Shown: piece after piece, positions 8,549 through 16,926 of the stretch
How positions within the stretch are numbered: the first letter of the stretch is position 1
Layout of the letters: every line of letters begins with the position of its first letter
Assembly: GCF_002003265.1 (NCBI RefSeq)
Contig: NZ_CP019687.1
Span: 4,035,501 to 4,099,500 of the forward strand
Length of the DNA stretch: 64,000 nucleotides
Direction: 5' to 3'
Origin: Paenibacillus larvae subsp. larvae
GTDB taxonomy: Bacteria > Bacillota > Bacilli > Paenibacillales > NBRC-103111
Position numbers and translations under genes: made by a program
The notes under the pieces: generated by a model
What the model saw: the letters and a program-made list of their open reading frames with translations, nothing else
The model's database searches: none
Told to the model about the DNA's origin: nothing

Positions 8549-8782
8549 ATGATTTTTTCTTTGCGCAAATGGATGGCCCGGTTAAAGTTTCTTTTCCTGT
8601 TCTTAGTGCTTACTTTTATCATGTATCAGGCCCTCAGGATATGTTCCGTATGGATTGAACCGATACACAAATATAAAGAACCGGATGGGGAATCTGTTAA
8701 AGCTTTCAGCCAATTTAAGGATCAGACGGAACCAGTCCGGATGCTTGACCGCCTCCGTTTTTTTTATTGGTATGGAGAATGA
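8549..8782 (+). CDS. yqzK: YqzK-like membrane protein (DUF4227)
   Basis: A 77-residue protein with one N-terminal membrane helix (residues about 11-32) and a charged C-terminal half ending LDRLRFFYWYGE, typical of DUF4227/YqzK. It lies directly before xerD, as in B. subtilis. A strong Shine-Dalgarno (AAGGAGG) precedes the ATG. No biochemical role is known for the family. The conserved position next to xerD suggests co-expression. Confidence 0.8.
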   Translation: MIFSLRKWMARLKFLFLFLVLTFIMYQALRICSVWIEPIHKYKEPDGESVKAFSQFKDQTEPVRMLDRLRFFYWYGE

Positions 8783-8878
8783 CAGGAGCAAGCAGGAATT
8801 TGGTTCTTACGTGTTGAACATATATTCATCTGTAGATCAGCTTATGGAACAACACTAGGAGAAGGAGCAGAATGTGCC

Positions 8879-9775
8879 TTGAAACAAAAGCTGGATGAAT
8901 TTATTATCTATTTGCAGGACGAACGCCGTCTGGCCCCAAATACAGTGGAATCTTATAAGAAGGATCTTGCCCAATATGCGGATTTCCTTTCGTCTGAAGG
9001 AATTCTTGCCTGGGAGGAAACCCAGCGCGTACATGTTATCACTTATATGAATAACTTAAAGCAGCTTGGACGGGCCCCTGCCACAATCTCCAGGACACTT
9101 GTATCCATCAGGGCTTTGTATCACTACTTAATCCGAGAGCAAGTGATGACCCTTGATCCATCCGGCCAAGTTGAGAGCCCTAAAGCGGAAACGAAGATCC
9201 CTGTCATTTTGACTGTAGAAGAAATGGACAACCTGCTCGGCGTACCCAATACAGGTACCTCCAGCGGATTAAGAGACAAAGCTATGCTGGAACTCTTGTA
9301 TGCAACCGGAATCCGGGTTTCTGAGTTAATTACGTTAAATAAAGGGGATATATATGCCGACCTGGGATACGTTAGATGCACAGGCACGGGAGGGAAAGAA
9401 CGGATCGTTCCGATGGGCAAAGTTGCCACTTTATGGATTCAACGTTACTTGAATGAAGCGCGAGAGGCTCTGCTCAAGGAAGGCAAGCCGGACAAGGCAT
9501 TATTCCTTAACCACATAGGCACAAGGATGACCAGGCAGGGTTTTTGGAAAATGATGAAGAAATACGCCACGGAGGCCGGAATCCATAAAGAAATTACCCC
9601 GCATACCCTAAGGCACAGCTTTGCCACTCATTTACTTGAAAACGGGGCTGATTTACGGGCTGTTCAGGAATTGCTCGGACATTCGGATTTGTCCACGACA
9701 CAAAGGTATACCTTTGTCACCAAAACCAAAATGAAGGAAGTGTATGACCTTACGCACCCCCGGGCCAAATTATAA
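8879..9775 (+). CDS. xerD: site-specific tyrosine recombinase XerD
   Basis: XerD acts with XerC at dif to resolve chromosome dimers. The N-terminal SAM-like core-binding domain (residues 1-90) is followed by the catalytic domain. Visible catalytic residues are Arg in TGIRVSEL, His/Arg in [12 protein letters not shown] (about 242-245), His in LLGHSD (about 267) and the nucleophile Tyr in QRYTFV (about 276). The usual His two residues after the Tyr (YTHV) is Phe here; this is not a catalytic residue. TTG start at 8879 gives 298 residues, normal for XerD; AAGGAG lies 11 bases upstream. The fur-yqzK-xerD-deoB-pnp order matches B. subtilis. Confidence 0.94.
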   Translation: MKQKLDEFIIYLQDERRLAPNTVESYKKDLAQYADFLSSEGILAWEETQRVHVITYMNNLKQLGRAPATISRTLVSIRALYHYLIREQVMTLDPSGQVESPKAETKIPVILTVEEMDNLLGVPNTGTSSGLRDKAMLELLYATGIRVSELITLNKGDIYADLGYVRCTGTGGKERIVPMGKVATLWIQRYLNEAREALLKEGKPDKALFLNHIGTRMTRQGFWKMMKKYATEAGIHKEITPHTLRHSFATHLLENGADLRAVQELLGHSDLSTTQRYTFVTKTKMKEVYDLTHPRAKL

Positions 9776-9780
9776 ATAGG

Positions 9781-9813
9781 ACGGTTTACTTCACTGGAAG
9801 TGGCCGTTTTTTT
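9781..9813 (+). terminator. xerD terminator
   Basis: An interrupted stem (ACGG...ACTTC / GAAGT...CCGT) is followed by eight T's, 5 bases after the xerD stop. Confidence 0.75.
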
Positions 9814-9936
9814 TGTTCTGATAGGTTCAGGAAAAAAAAGGAAAAGGCAGCGCGTTCAGAGAACAGGGTATTTTTGCATTCGTCAGGCGATAATGAGATA
9901 ATGAACTTGGTTAAACATGATTAGGAGGCAACTCAT

Positions 9937-11112
9937 ATGCGTTTTAAACGAATCGGTGTTATTGTACTGGATAGTGTAGGTATTGGGGAACTTCCGGATG
10001 CCGATAAGTTCGGCGATAAGGGCTCGCATACGCTTGGTCACATCGCGGAGCGTGTTTCTAAACTAACCTTACCGAATATGCAGCGGTTAGGGCTTGGTAA
10101 TATTGCTGCACTGCAAGGAATTGAACCTGCCGAGAAGCCCCAGGCTTATTACGGGAAAATGAACGAAGTTTCCGTTGGAAAAGATACGATGACCGGTCAC
10201 TGGGAATTAATGGGTCTGAAGGTGATGATCCCTTTCAAAGTATATCCTGACGGGTTCCCTCCGGAACTGATTCAAAAATTTGAAGAATTGACCGGCCGCA
10301 AGGTAATTGGCAATAAACCGGCTTCAGGTACTGAAATTCTGGACGAACTCGGCGAAGAACAAATGAAAACAGGGGCCTGGATCGTATACACATCCGCTGA
10401 TAGTGTCTTCCAGATCGCTGCGCATGAAGACATTATTCCTCTTGAAGAACTGTATAAAGCATGCAAGATTGCCAGGGAATTGACACTTCAGGATGAGTTT
10501 GCTGTAGGCCGCGTTATTGCACGTCCTTATGTTGGGCAGCCGGGTGCCTTCAAGAGAACTCCGAACCGACATGACTATGCTTTGAAGCCGCCTGAAGCAA
10601 CCGTGCTCAATCATATTAAGGACGCCGGTTATGAAATCATTGCCATCGGCAAAATTAATGATATTTTCTCAGGGGAAGGTATAACAAAGGCTACTCCAAC
10701 CAAAAGCAACCTGGATGGAATACATAAAACAATCGAGGTGCTGTCTGAAGATTTTACGGGAATGGCTTTTACTAATCTGGTAGATTTTGATTCTTTATAC
10801 GGACACCGCAGAGATCCGGAGGGTTACGCCGACGCCTTGATGGAATTTGACGAGCATGTTCCGGAGCTTCTCAGTAAAATCGGTCAAGATGACCTGCTTG
10901 TTTTAACGGCCGACCATGGGAATGATCCCATTCATAGCGGAACTGACCATACTCGTGAATACGTCCCGATCCTGCTTTACAGCCCTTCATTCAAGCAGAC
11001 GGGTTCGATCGGCGTAAGGCAGACTTATTCTGACCTGGCGGCTACCATCGCGGAGAACTTCGGGGTTGCCTCTACCGGAAACGGAACGAGCTTCCTGAAT
11101 GAATTAAAATAA
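9937..11112 (+). CDS. deoB: phosphopentomutase
   Basis: Interconverts (deoxy)ribose 1-phosphate and 5-phosphate, feeding sugars from nucleoside phosphorolysis into central metabolism. This is a member of the alkaline phosphatase superfamily with two Mn(II). Metal-site motifs [13 protein letters not shown] (start), KDTMTGHWE (Thr at about 85-87, phosphorylated in the family), TADHGNDP and [10 protein letters not shown] are all present. The length of 391 is standard. The Shine-Dalgarno TTAGGAGG precedes the ATG. It is the first gene of a nucleoside-salvage cluster with the two purine nucleoside phosphorylases that follow. Confidence 0.96.
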   Translation: MRFKRIGVIVLDSVGIGELPDADKFGDKGSHTLGHIAERVSKLTLPNMQRLGLGNIAALQGIEPAEKPQAYYGKMNEVSVGKDTMTGHWELMGLKVMIPFKVYPDGFPPELIQKFEELTGRKVIGNKPASGTEILDELGEEQMKTGAWIVYTSADSVFQIAAHEDIIPLEELYKACKIARELTLQDEFAVGRVIARPYVGQPGAFKRTPNRHDYALKPPEATVLNHIKDAGYEIIAIGKINDIFSGEGITKATPTKSNLDGIHKTIEVLSEDFTGMAFTNLVDFDSLYGHRRDPEGYADALMEFDEHVPELLSKIGQDDLLVLTADHGNDPIHSGTDHTREYVPILLYSPSFKQTGSIGVRQTYSDLAATIAENFGVASTGNGTSFLNELK

Positions 11113-11180
11113 CCCGGTGAATAAGGCAGAACATTGAATGGGTTCAATAGAACGGTTGATGTTAAGGAGGAGAAACGACG

Positions 11181-12005
11181 ATGATGCCATTGGTAAAAAA
11201 CCAGATTCAAGAAGCTGCCCAATTTATTGAAGAGAAAATTGGATTTAACCCCCAAATCGGTCTAATCCTGGGTTCGGGTCTGGGTGTACTTGCTGACCTT
11301 ATTGAAGATGCCAAAGTAATAGCTTATCAGGACATTCCGCATTTCCCGGTTTCTACGGTTGAAGGACACGCAGGTGAACTTGTAGCGGGACAGATTAAAG
11401 GGAAAAATGTGATCATGATGAAAGGCCGCTTCCATCCGTACGAGGGTTATGATCTGGTCAAAGTATCGTTTCCTGTACGCGTGTTAAAGCAGCTGGGAGT
11501 AACCAAATTAATTGTTACGAATGCCGCGGGGGGAGTGAACACCTCCTTTAACGTGGGCGACTTGATGGTGATTAAAGATCACATCAATTTCATGTTCCGC
11601 AATCCGCTTATCGGACCTAACAACAATGATCTTGGCGTCCGGTTTCCGGATATGTCCGAAGCTTACAGCAAAAAACTTCAGCAGCTTTCCCATGAAGTAG
11701 CCGCAGAGCAAAACTTTAAGCTTCAGGAAGGCGTGTATGCGGCTGTGATGGGGCCTTCTTATGAGACCCCCGCCGAAATTCGTATGCTTCGTACGATAGG
11801 GGCGGATGCAGTTGGGATGTCAACTGTGCCTGAGGTCATTGCTGCCCGTCATGCCGGTATTGAAGTATTGGGATTCTCCTGCGTAACAAACATGGCAGCA
11901 GGTATTTTGGATCAGCCGCTTTCGCACGAGGAGGTTATTGAGACAACAGAGCGTGTGAAGCCGAAATTCTTGAAATTGGTTCTTGGTATTATCGAAGCGC
12001 TGTGA
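11181..12005 (+). CDS. punA: purine nucleoside phosphorylase (6-oxopurine type)
   Basis: A trimeric-type PNP that phosphorolyses inosine and guanosine and their deoxy forms to base plus (deoxy)ribose 1-phosphate, the substrate of DeoB. Phosphate-site and purine-site motifs are present: LGSGLG, VEGHAGE, GRFHPYEGY and VTNAAGG. The purine specificity pair Glu (GPSYET, residue about 195) and Asn (VTNMAAG, about 237) is intact, so guanosine/inosine activity is expected. The 274-residue length is usual. Shine-Dalgarno AAGGAGG precedes tandem ATGs at 11181/11184. It is followed 16 bases later by a paralogue with changed specificity residues. Confidence 0.94.
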   Translation: MMPLVKNQIQEAAQFIEEKIGFNPQIGLILGSGLGVLADLIEDAKVIAYQDIPHFPVSTVEGHAGELVAGQIKGKNVIMMKGRFHPYEGYDLVKVSFPVRVLKQLGVTKLIVTNAAGGVNTSFNVGDLMVIKDHINFMFRNPLIGPNNNDLGVRFPDMSEAYSKKLQQLSHEVAAEQNFKLQEGVYAAVMGPSYETPAEIRMLRTIGADAVGMSTVPEVIAARHAGIEVLGFSCVTNMAAGILDQPLSHEEVIETTERVKPKFLKLVLGIIEAL

Positions 12006-12021
12006 AACAAGGGGGATCGAC

Positions 12022-12879
12022 ATGGGATTGTGTTATGTTGAACAGATTAAAGAAGCGGTGAAGGCCATTGAGGCCAGGCTGCAAGGTAAAAAACCTGAAA
12101 TTGGGCTGATCTTGGGATCGGGTCTAGGCGATTTGGCTGAACAGGTGGAGTCACCCGTTTCCATTGATTATCAAGACGTACCGCATTTTCCAGTATCTAC
12201 TGTAGAAGGCCATGCAGGGCGATTTGTCATCGGGGAGTTGGAAGGCAGAACTGTCATTGTAATGCAAGGCCGTTTTCATTATTATGAAGGCTATTCCATG
12301 AAAAAAGTAGTTTTTCCTGTTTACGTTTTAAATCAGTTAGGAGTCAAAGCACTTGTCATAACCAATGCTTGCGGAGGAATGAACCGGGCCTTCCAGCCGG
12401 GGGATCTTATGCTCATCACGGATCATATTAATATGACCGGAGATAACCCTTTAATTGGACCTAATTCCGCTGAACTTGGTGTCCGGTTTCCGGATATGTC
12501 GGAAGCTTATTATCGGCCTTACCGCCAGCTTGCGCATGAGATATCTAAGGATGTTCGCGGTACCGATGGAGAAGAACTGGAACTTCAGGAAGGGGTTTAC
12601 ACGGGAATTACAGGGCCCACCTACATGACTCCGTCGGAGCTGACTATGCTTGCCAAATTAGGCGGGGACGCGGTTGGCATGTCAACCGTCGGGGAAGTAA
12701 TTGCCGCCCGCCATTGCGGACTGAAAGTACTGGGCATCTCCTGTATTACGGATATGGCAATTGGGGAAGAACTGGAGGCTTTGACCCACGAGCAGGTAGT
12801 GGAAGTTGCCAATAAAGCAAAGCCCAAATTTATTCAGCTGGTCAAAACATTTGTCCGCCGGTTTGATTCTACTTTATAA
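12022..12879 (+). CDS. second purine nucleoside phosphorylase, altered purine site
   Basis: A tandem paralogue of the preceding gene with the same fold motifs (LGSGLG, VEGHAGR, GRFHYYEGY, VITNACGG, RFPDMSEAY). The two residues that read the 6-oxo group in trimeric PNPs are changed: the Glu position is Met (GPTYMT, residue about 202) and the Asn position is Asp (CITDMAIG, about 244). In human PNP, Asn243 to Asp is known to open the enzyme to 6-aminopurines, and MTA phosphorylase carries Asp here, so adenosine or methylthioadenosine use is plausible (inference). The start at 12022 is chosen for GGGGGATCGAC just upstream; the ORF is open further 5' but would overlap punA. It also has a roughly 8-residue insert (VRGTDGEE) before the LQEGVY strand. 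Confidence 0.88.
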   Translation: MGLCYVEQIKEAVKAIEARLQGKKPEIGLILGSGLGDLAEQVESPVSIDYQDVPHFPVSTVEGHAGRFVIGELEGRTVIVMQGRFHYYEGYSMKKVVFPVYVLNQLGVKALVITNACGGMNRAFQPGDLMLITDHINMTGDNPLIGPNSAELGVRFPDMSEAYYRPYRQLAHEISKDVRGTDGEELELQEGVYTGITGPTYMTPSELTMLAKLGGDAVGMSTVGEVIAARHCGLKVLGISCITDMAIGEELEALTHEQVVEVANKAKPKFIQLVKTFVRRFDSTL

Positions 12880-12885
12880 ATGGTT

Positions 12886-12920
12886 AAGCCGCTTTCATTT
12901 TCGGATGAAAGCGGCTTTTT
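12886..12920 (+). terminator. terminator of deoB-pnp cluster
   Basis: A perfect 13-bp stem (AAGCCGCTTTCAT / ATGAAAGCGGCTT) with a 6-base loop is followed by TTT. Confidence 0.92.
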
Positions 12921-13127
12921 AAAAAGAAAATGCTTATCTGTTACCGGTAATTCCCTCACATTCATGTACTAAAAGCAGGTTTTTTCTATACAGACAGCAA
13001 GGACAAATCTCGCGTTTTCACAATTTTGACACAAATATTTCAAAGATTTGACATGTAAAAAAGCGGAAATTTTAGTTGATTTAGTGTAAAATAGGAGAAG
13101 TGTGATAAACGTTACAGGGGAATTGGC

Positions 13128-13505
13128 ATGTACAAGTGGATTATGTCTGTTTTGGTGATTGCTGCATCTGTATTGGGAATCAGCGTCCTGTATCAGAATA
13201 TTTCGGAGAAACAGGCTGAAATGGCTAATGAAAAGGCAACTAAGAATGATTTGAAAATATTGGCTGTGAACTTTAAATTTAATGAGGACGTATACAAAGT
13301 AAAAGCGGGAGAAGAAAAGACCGTTTCTTTCACTAGCAAAGAAGGCTTGCATGCAATGGAAATCGTCGGTATGAACGTGAAGCTTGACAAAAACACGCCG
13401 AGTCAAAAAGTGAAATTTGATAATCCTGGAACTTATGAAGTGAAATGCATTCTGCCATGCGGAGAAGGTCATGATCAAATGGTATCCAAATTAGTTGTAG
13501 AATAA
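13128..13505 (+). CDS. membrane-anchored CuA-type cupredoxin
   Basis: A 125-residue protein with one N-terminal membrane anchor (about residues 4-20), a short Lys/Glu linker and a cupredoxin domain facing outward. The metal site has the binuclear CuA pattern of cytochrome oxidase subunit II: an upstream His (GLHAME, His75) and then C-x3-C-x3-H-x2-M (CILPCGEGHDQM, Cys107, Cys111, His115, Met118). The Glu usually found between the two Cys is Leu. The single helix recalls subunit II of ba3 oxidase rather than the two-helix aa3 type, but no oxidase subunit I lies nearby. It may be an electron carrier or copper chaperone for an oxidase encoded elsewhere (inference). Shine-Dalgarno AGGGG lies 7 bases before the ATG. 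Confidence 0.8.
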   Translation: MYKWIMSVLVIAASVLGISVLYQNISEKQAEMANEKATKNDLKILAVNFKFNEDVYKVKAGEEKTVSFTSKEGLHAMEIVGMNVKLDKNTPSQKVKFDNPGTYEVKCILPCGEGHDQMVSKLVVE

Positions 13506-13564
13506 TTTCATAAGAATAAATGGACAAAAGAGTAGCGGAGTATGATATTATCCCCTTTAGGTAG

Positions 13565-13785
13565 ATGAAGAAATTAAATTACTTATATGACAATGCTATG
13601 GTCCACTCAGGAGACCGTATTGATCTGTCTGAGATCAGTGATCATATTGTAGATAAACATTCCACTGGCGGAGTTGGCGACAAGCTTACTTTGATTATCT
13701 CCCCTCTGGTAGCATCACTTGGGAGCTTTATCATCTCAGAAAAAAACCGGAAGTACCGGAGATGGTTTATGAAATCATTCAATGA
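13565..13785 (+). pseudogene. pdp: pyrimidine-nucleoside phosphorylase remnant
   Basis: The stretch [16 protein letters not shown] followed by [15 protein letters not shown] is the diagnostic substrate/phosphate-site region of pyrimidine-nucleoside and thymidine phosphorylases (residues about 60-110 of roughly 430). After VASLGS the frame meets a short segment whose other frame reads [17 protein letters not shown] and stops at 13785. I take that to be the protein's C-terminal end, less securely. About 300 internal codons and the first 60 are missing. The expected place is right after deoB-pnp, so this is a decayed member of that salvage cluster. Confidence 0.8.
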
Positions 13786-13805
13786 TAAGACAGAAATTTA
13801 ACAAA

Positions 13806-13851
13806 ACGCTCTAAGGACGAGATAACGTATCCTTAGAGCGTATTATTTTTT
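13806..13851. terminator. bidirectional terminator
   Basis: A perfect 12-bp stem (ACGCTCTAAGGA / TCCTTAGAGCGT) with a T-rich tail on the plus strand. It lies between the pdp remnant and the convergent ABC-transporter operon, whose last stop is at 13851. Confidence 0.85.
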
Positions 13852-14534
13852 CAGTAGGCTTGTTTCCGTTTCCAGCTCCAGGAAAGAAATCCCAAGGGTA
13901 GTATAAGCAATATTAATGAATGCAGTAAAAACCAAATGTGAAGAGGAACAGGAATCCCAGCTAGGGAGCGGTATTCAATTTTTCCAAAGTCTTCCAAATA
14001 CAACAATGCACTGTAGCTGAATGCTTGTACGACTTTACTGGGGTCATACGAATATTGGTATTCGTAGAAGGCTCCGAGGATATATAGAATTCCTCCTATA
14101 ATAAAAGGCAACCAAGCCAGCTTAGTAAGCGAGGACAAGCACTGGACAAACACAGCCAGAGCAAGTAAACCAGCCCAAATCATACCTGCAAAAAGCAATA
14201 TAAAGAGCCATACCGGAAGGTCAAAATAAAATCCTCTTCGATTAAAAGCGTTGTCCAATTGGATTAGTTTAGAGTTCCAGCCCCCAAATCCATAATTACT
14301 TGTATGTGCTAGTAAAATCCAGATGGTAGAGGCAAGGGTAATCGCAATGGTATACATCGATAGCGCCACAAGCTTGGCCCAGAACACCTTTCTTCTCCCC
14401 GTACCGGAACTGAAGATGAGCTGATCCATTCTTTTTGCATATTCATAGCTGTAGGACCCGCCCGCAGCCCAAATAACCAAGCCCGGAAGGTTTTTGAATA
14501 ATTTCCCTGCCTCCATTTTGATTAATTCTATCAT
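13851..14534 (-). CDS. ABC-2 type permease subunit
   Basis: A 227-residue membrane protein with about six hydrophobic segments and the cytosolic start MIELIKMEAGKLFKN followed by SYEYAKRMDQLIFSSGTGRRKVFWAK, the coupling-helix pattern of ABC-2 exporters or bacitracin/lantibiotic immunity permeases. Its start codon overlaps the stop of the upstream ATPase gene (ATGA-type overlap at 14531-14534), so the two are translationally coupled. It is the last gene of the ECF sigma operon. The substrate cannot be told from sequence; antimicrobial-peptide or cell-envelope stress export is the usual guess for such sets. Confidence 0.75.
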   Translation of the reverse strand: MIELIKMEAGKLFKNLPGLVIWAAGGSYSYEYAKRMDQLIFSSGTGRRKVFWAKLVALSMYTIAITLASTIWILLAHTSNYGFGGWNSKLIQLDNAFNRRGFYFDLPVWLFILLFAGMIWAGLLALAVFVQCLSSLTKLAWLPFIIGGILYILGAFYEYQYSYDPSKVVQAFSYSALLYLEDFGKIEYRSLAGIPVPLHIWFLLHSLILLILPLGFLSWSWKRKQAY

Positions 14535-15433
14535 GGCTGCACTCCTTCTACAGGTAGTTCAATAGATCCAAACAGCCAAACATAGACATCTTCAAGACAT
14601 GGCCGTTGTGGGACTGCTTTATGGGAAGGAGGCTCTTTCGCAATAACGGTTACCCGATAATGGTCTTCCTGTTTGCCCAGATTACCGATTAAATAGTTCC
14701 TGCTTAATGTATGAAGCAATTCTGTATCTGCAGTTACATTCCAAACCATTCCCTCCAGTTCTTCAATCAATTTTCCGGGTGAATGGTTTGCTACCAAACG
14801 GCCTTCTTTCAAGATAAGTAAATAATCTGCAAGTTGTTCGATATCGGACATAATGTGTGTTGAAATAATGATAATCCGGTTACCGGATAAACTTTGAATG
14901 ACGTTTCGGAAACGGAGCCTCTCTTCCGGGTCCAAGGCTGTAGTGGGTTCGTCCAGCAGCATAACTTTGGGATCATTTAACAATGCCTGGGCGATGCCTA
15001 GTCTTCGCCTCATTCCTCCAGACAGTTCCTTAATCTTTACTGATTGTTTAGATTTCAAATTTACCAGATTGAGTACGCGTTCGATCGATTCTCCGGTTTC
15101 TGCTTTAGAGAGACCTTTCAAAGCGGCAATATAGCGTAAAAAGCGTTCTACTGTAAAAGAAGGATATAATCCCAATTCCTGGGGTAAGTAACCCAGTTGA
15201 TTCCGGTATTGTTCCCCTGCTTTACCTTTCACTGACTGTCCATTCCAGAGCACATGGCCGCTTGTAGGGTGCATGACACCTGCAAGCATACGAAGCAGAG
15301 TAGTTTTACCGGCACCATTTGGTCCTACAAGACCGTAAATTCCCGGTGATAAAACGGTTTGAATCTCATGAACAGCCACGTGTTGACTAAATCGTTTGGT
15401 GAGTTTCTCAATATCCAATTTCAATACTTTCAT
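14531..15433 (-). CDS. ABC transporter ATP-binding protein
   Basis: A complete ABC ATPase: Walker A GPNGAGKTT, Q-loop LGYLPQELGLYP, signature LSGGMRRRLGIAQALL, Walker B VMLLDEPTTALDP, switch His STHIMSD. A C-terminal extension of about 90 residues follows, as in BcrA/YxlF-type exporters. The frame opens at 15454. I chose ATG 15433 because GGGAGG lies in the segment just before it, but the spacing is very short (1 base) and a TTG at 15424 would have better spacing, so the start is uncertain. It overlaps the upstream membrane gene, whose stop is at 15408, and the permease downstream. Confidence 0.85.
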   Translation of the reverse strand: MKVLKLDIEKLTKRFSQHVAVHEIQTVLSPGIYGLVGPNGAGKTTLLRMLAGVMHPTSGHVLWNGQSVKGKAGEQYRNQLGYLPQELGLYPSFTVERFLRYIAALKGLSKAETGESIERVLNLVNLKSKQSVKIKELSGGMRRRLGIAQALLNDPKVMLLDEPTTALDPEERLRFRNVIQSLSGNRIIIISTHIMSDIEQLADYLLILKEGRLVANHSPGKLIEELEGMVWNVTADTELLHTLSRNYLIGNLGKQEDHYRVTVIAKEPPSHKAVPQRPCLEDVYVWLFGSIELPVEGVQP

Positions 15434-16226
15434 TCCTCCCTGTGAATAAATCATGTGAATAAATTTTTTTCATCTGGAATAGTATCAGCAGCGCACCGAA
15501 GATGAAGGAAAAAAACGTAAAAGGTGTGCGAACGAATAGATAGGCTTCTTTTAAAAATGGCAGTACCTCAAGGGCCAGAATGCTAAAACTCCACAAAAGA
15601 AACATAAGAAAAGAAACATAAGCTGCCCTAAACCGTAGAGCAAAATAGAGCGAAATTCCGGTAAGACCGAGGAATGAAGCCATCCCGTCAAACAGCAGTC
15701 TCCAAGAAGCGGAAGTAAAATCAAAGATAGTAAGGCCAAAACAAAACAAAACAATTAATAAAAAGTTGTATAAACCAATCAGGAAAAGCTTGGCCAGAAG
15801 GAGTTCAGATCCTGTAAATTTACAGGCCATCTCAAGTTCGAACAGACCTTTATCCCGGCTGCGAAAAACATCGTTAATGCCGATGAGGAGCGGGAGTGGG
15901 GCTGTGAACCCGATAGCTGCTTCGACACTCAACAAATGCATTAATAAAAAGGAAGTTGCCGTGAAACATATACAACTGAATAACCAAAAGCATGGGTGTA
16001 CAGCAGATGCGTCGGACACAAGTAAATTGACTAAAGACCTGGACGTACCCGCAGGGTTCTTTTGGGATTCTGATGAAGATTCAAGCATAGCTGTGCGCGC
16101 CGCTTCAATTGCCGATTTCATCACATACTCATCCGGGAATCTGACTTGGTACTGTTCGAGCTTTTGCTTCAACATAGTTTCCTTATCAGCATTTTTATTC
16201 TCATACGTTTTTGGAAATTTGCTCAT
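15408..16226 (-). CDS. polytopic membrane protein of ECF-ABC operon
   Basis: A 272-residue product with a hydrophilic N-terminal part (about 75 residues, Lys/Glu-rich) followed by about six hydrophobic segments. It resembles an ABC-2 permease half, and its soluble N-terminus, together with its position directly after an ECF sigma factor, would also suit an anti-sigma role (inference). The start at 16226 is preferred to the ATG at 16244: the Shine-Dalgarno GAAAGGAG sits inside the longer version, 7 bases before the chosen ATG. The gene overlaps the sigma gene by 26 bases and the ATPase gene downstream. Confidence 0.65.
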   Translation of the reverse strand: MSKFPKTYENKNADKETMLKQKLEQYQVRFPDEYVMKSAIEAARTAMLESSSESQKNPAGTSRSLVNLLVSDASAVHPCFWLFSCICFTATSFLLMHLLSVEAAIGFTAPLPLLIGINDVFRSRDKGLFELEMACKFTGSELLLAKLFLIGLYNFLLIVLFCFGLTIFDFTSASWRLLFDGMASFLGLTGISLYFALRFRAAYVSFLMFLLWSFSILALEVLPFLKEAYLFVRTPFTFFSFIFGALLILFQMKKIYSHDLFTGRNESIEIGY

Positions 16227-16770
16227 CGTTATGCTCCTTTCCAAGCCATTTTTTCAATTTTTGAACTCCCTGATATAACCTGGATTTGACGGCAGCTTCC
16301 CCGGCGTTGGTTAGTTCGGCAATCTCTTTAATTGAGCAATCATGGTAATACCTTAAGATAATCGCTTCTTTCTGATAATCAGGCAGGCGTAGAACTGTTT
16401 TTTTCACTTCTTCGCTCTCCATCCGGTAACTGACGAGTTCCAAAGGGCTCTTATCATTAGAAGGAATTGTATCTTCTATCTCTCCCGATTTGCTGTAGTT
16501 GGAGTAAACCGTACTTCTAAAATAGTCCCGGGCAGTATTTACTCCGATACAAAGTAACCATGACCTGAATTTGCCTTCTCCACGGTAGTTAGGAAGATAT
16601 CTTACCATTTTTACGAATGTGTCCTGAGTCAAATCACATGCACTGTGATATTCTCCAGTCATCCGGTATAAATACGCGAAAATCATAGGATAATGCCGCT
16701 GGATTAACAATTCCATTGAACTTTGGGTTCCCCGCCTGATTTCTTCTACTAATTCTTCATCTGTTAACAC
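16201..16770 (-). CDS. ECF-type RNA polymerase sigma factor
   Basis: A 189-residue sigma-70 family protein with region 2 (residues about 20-90: HYPMIFAYLYRMTGEYHSA, ACDLTQDTFVKM, FRSWLLCIGVNTARDYFR) and region 4 (about 125-175: LRLPDYQKEAIILRYYHDCS, IKEIAELTNAGEAAVKSRLY). Regions 1 and 3 are absent, which defines the ECF group. Start is GTG at 16770 with AGGGGG 7 bases upstream. It leads an operon with a membrane protein and an ABC exporter, a layout like the B. subtilis sigY-yxlCDEFG operon; autoregulation is likely but I did not identify the promoter. Divergent from dacF. Confidence 0.88.
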   Translation of the reverse strand: MLTDEELVEEIRRGTQSSMELLIQRHYPMIFAYLYRMTGEYHSACDLTQDTFVKMVRYLPNYRGEGKFRSWLLCIGVNTARDYFRSTVYSNYSKSGEIEDTIPSNDKSPLELVSYRMESEEVKKTVLRLPDYQKEAIILRYYHDCSIKEIAELTNAGEAAVKSRLYQGVQKLKKWLGKEHNDEQISKNV

Positions 16771-16926
16771 ATGTTTTCCCCCTATCTATATAAGTGACGG
16801 TTAAAGGGGCATCAGGTTTTAATTGTACCTCAAAAAAAAGACATGGAATATTTATCTTCAAATGGGTTAAAACTGTATAGAAGCAGCTTCTTGCTTAAAT
16901 TGCGAATATTCTGGAGGGTACAACCT

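Noticed and set aside
8655-8858. 67-residue ORF overlapping yqzK
   Set aside because: It lies in another frame of yqzK and lacks a ribosome site; YqzK has the conserved membrane start and position.
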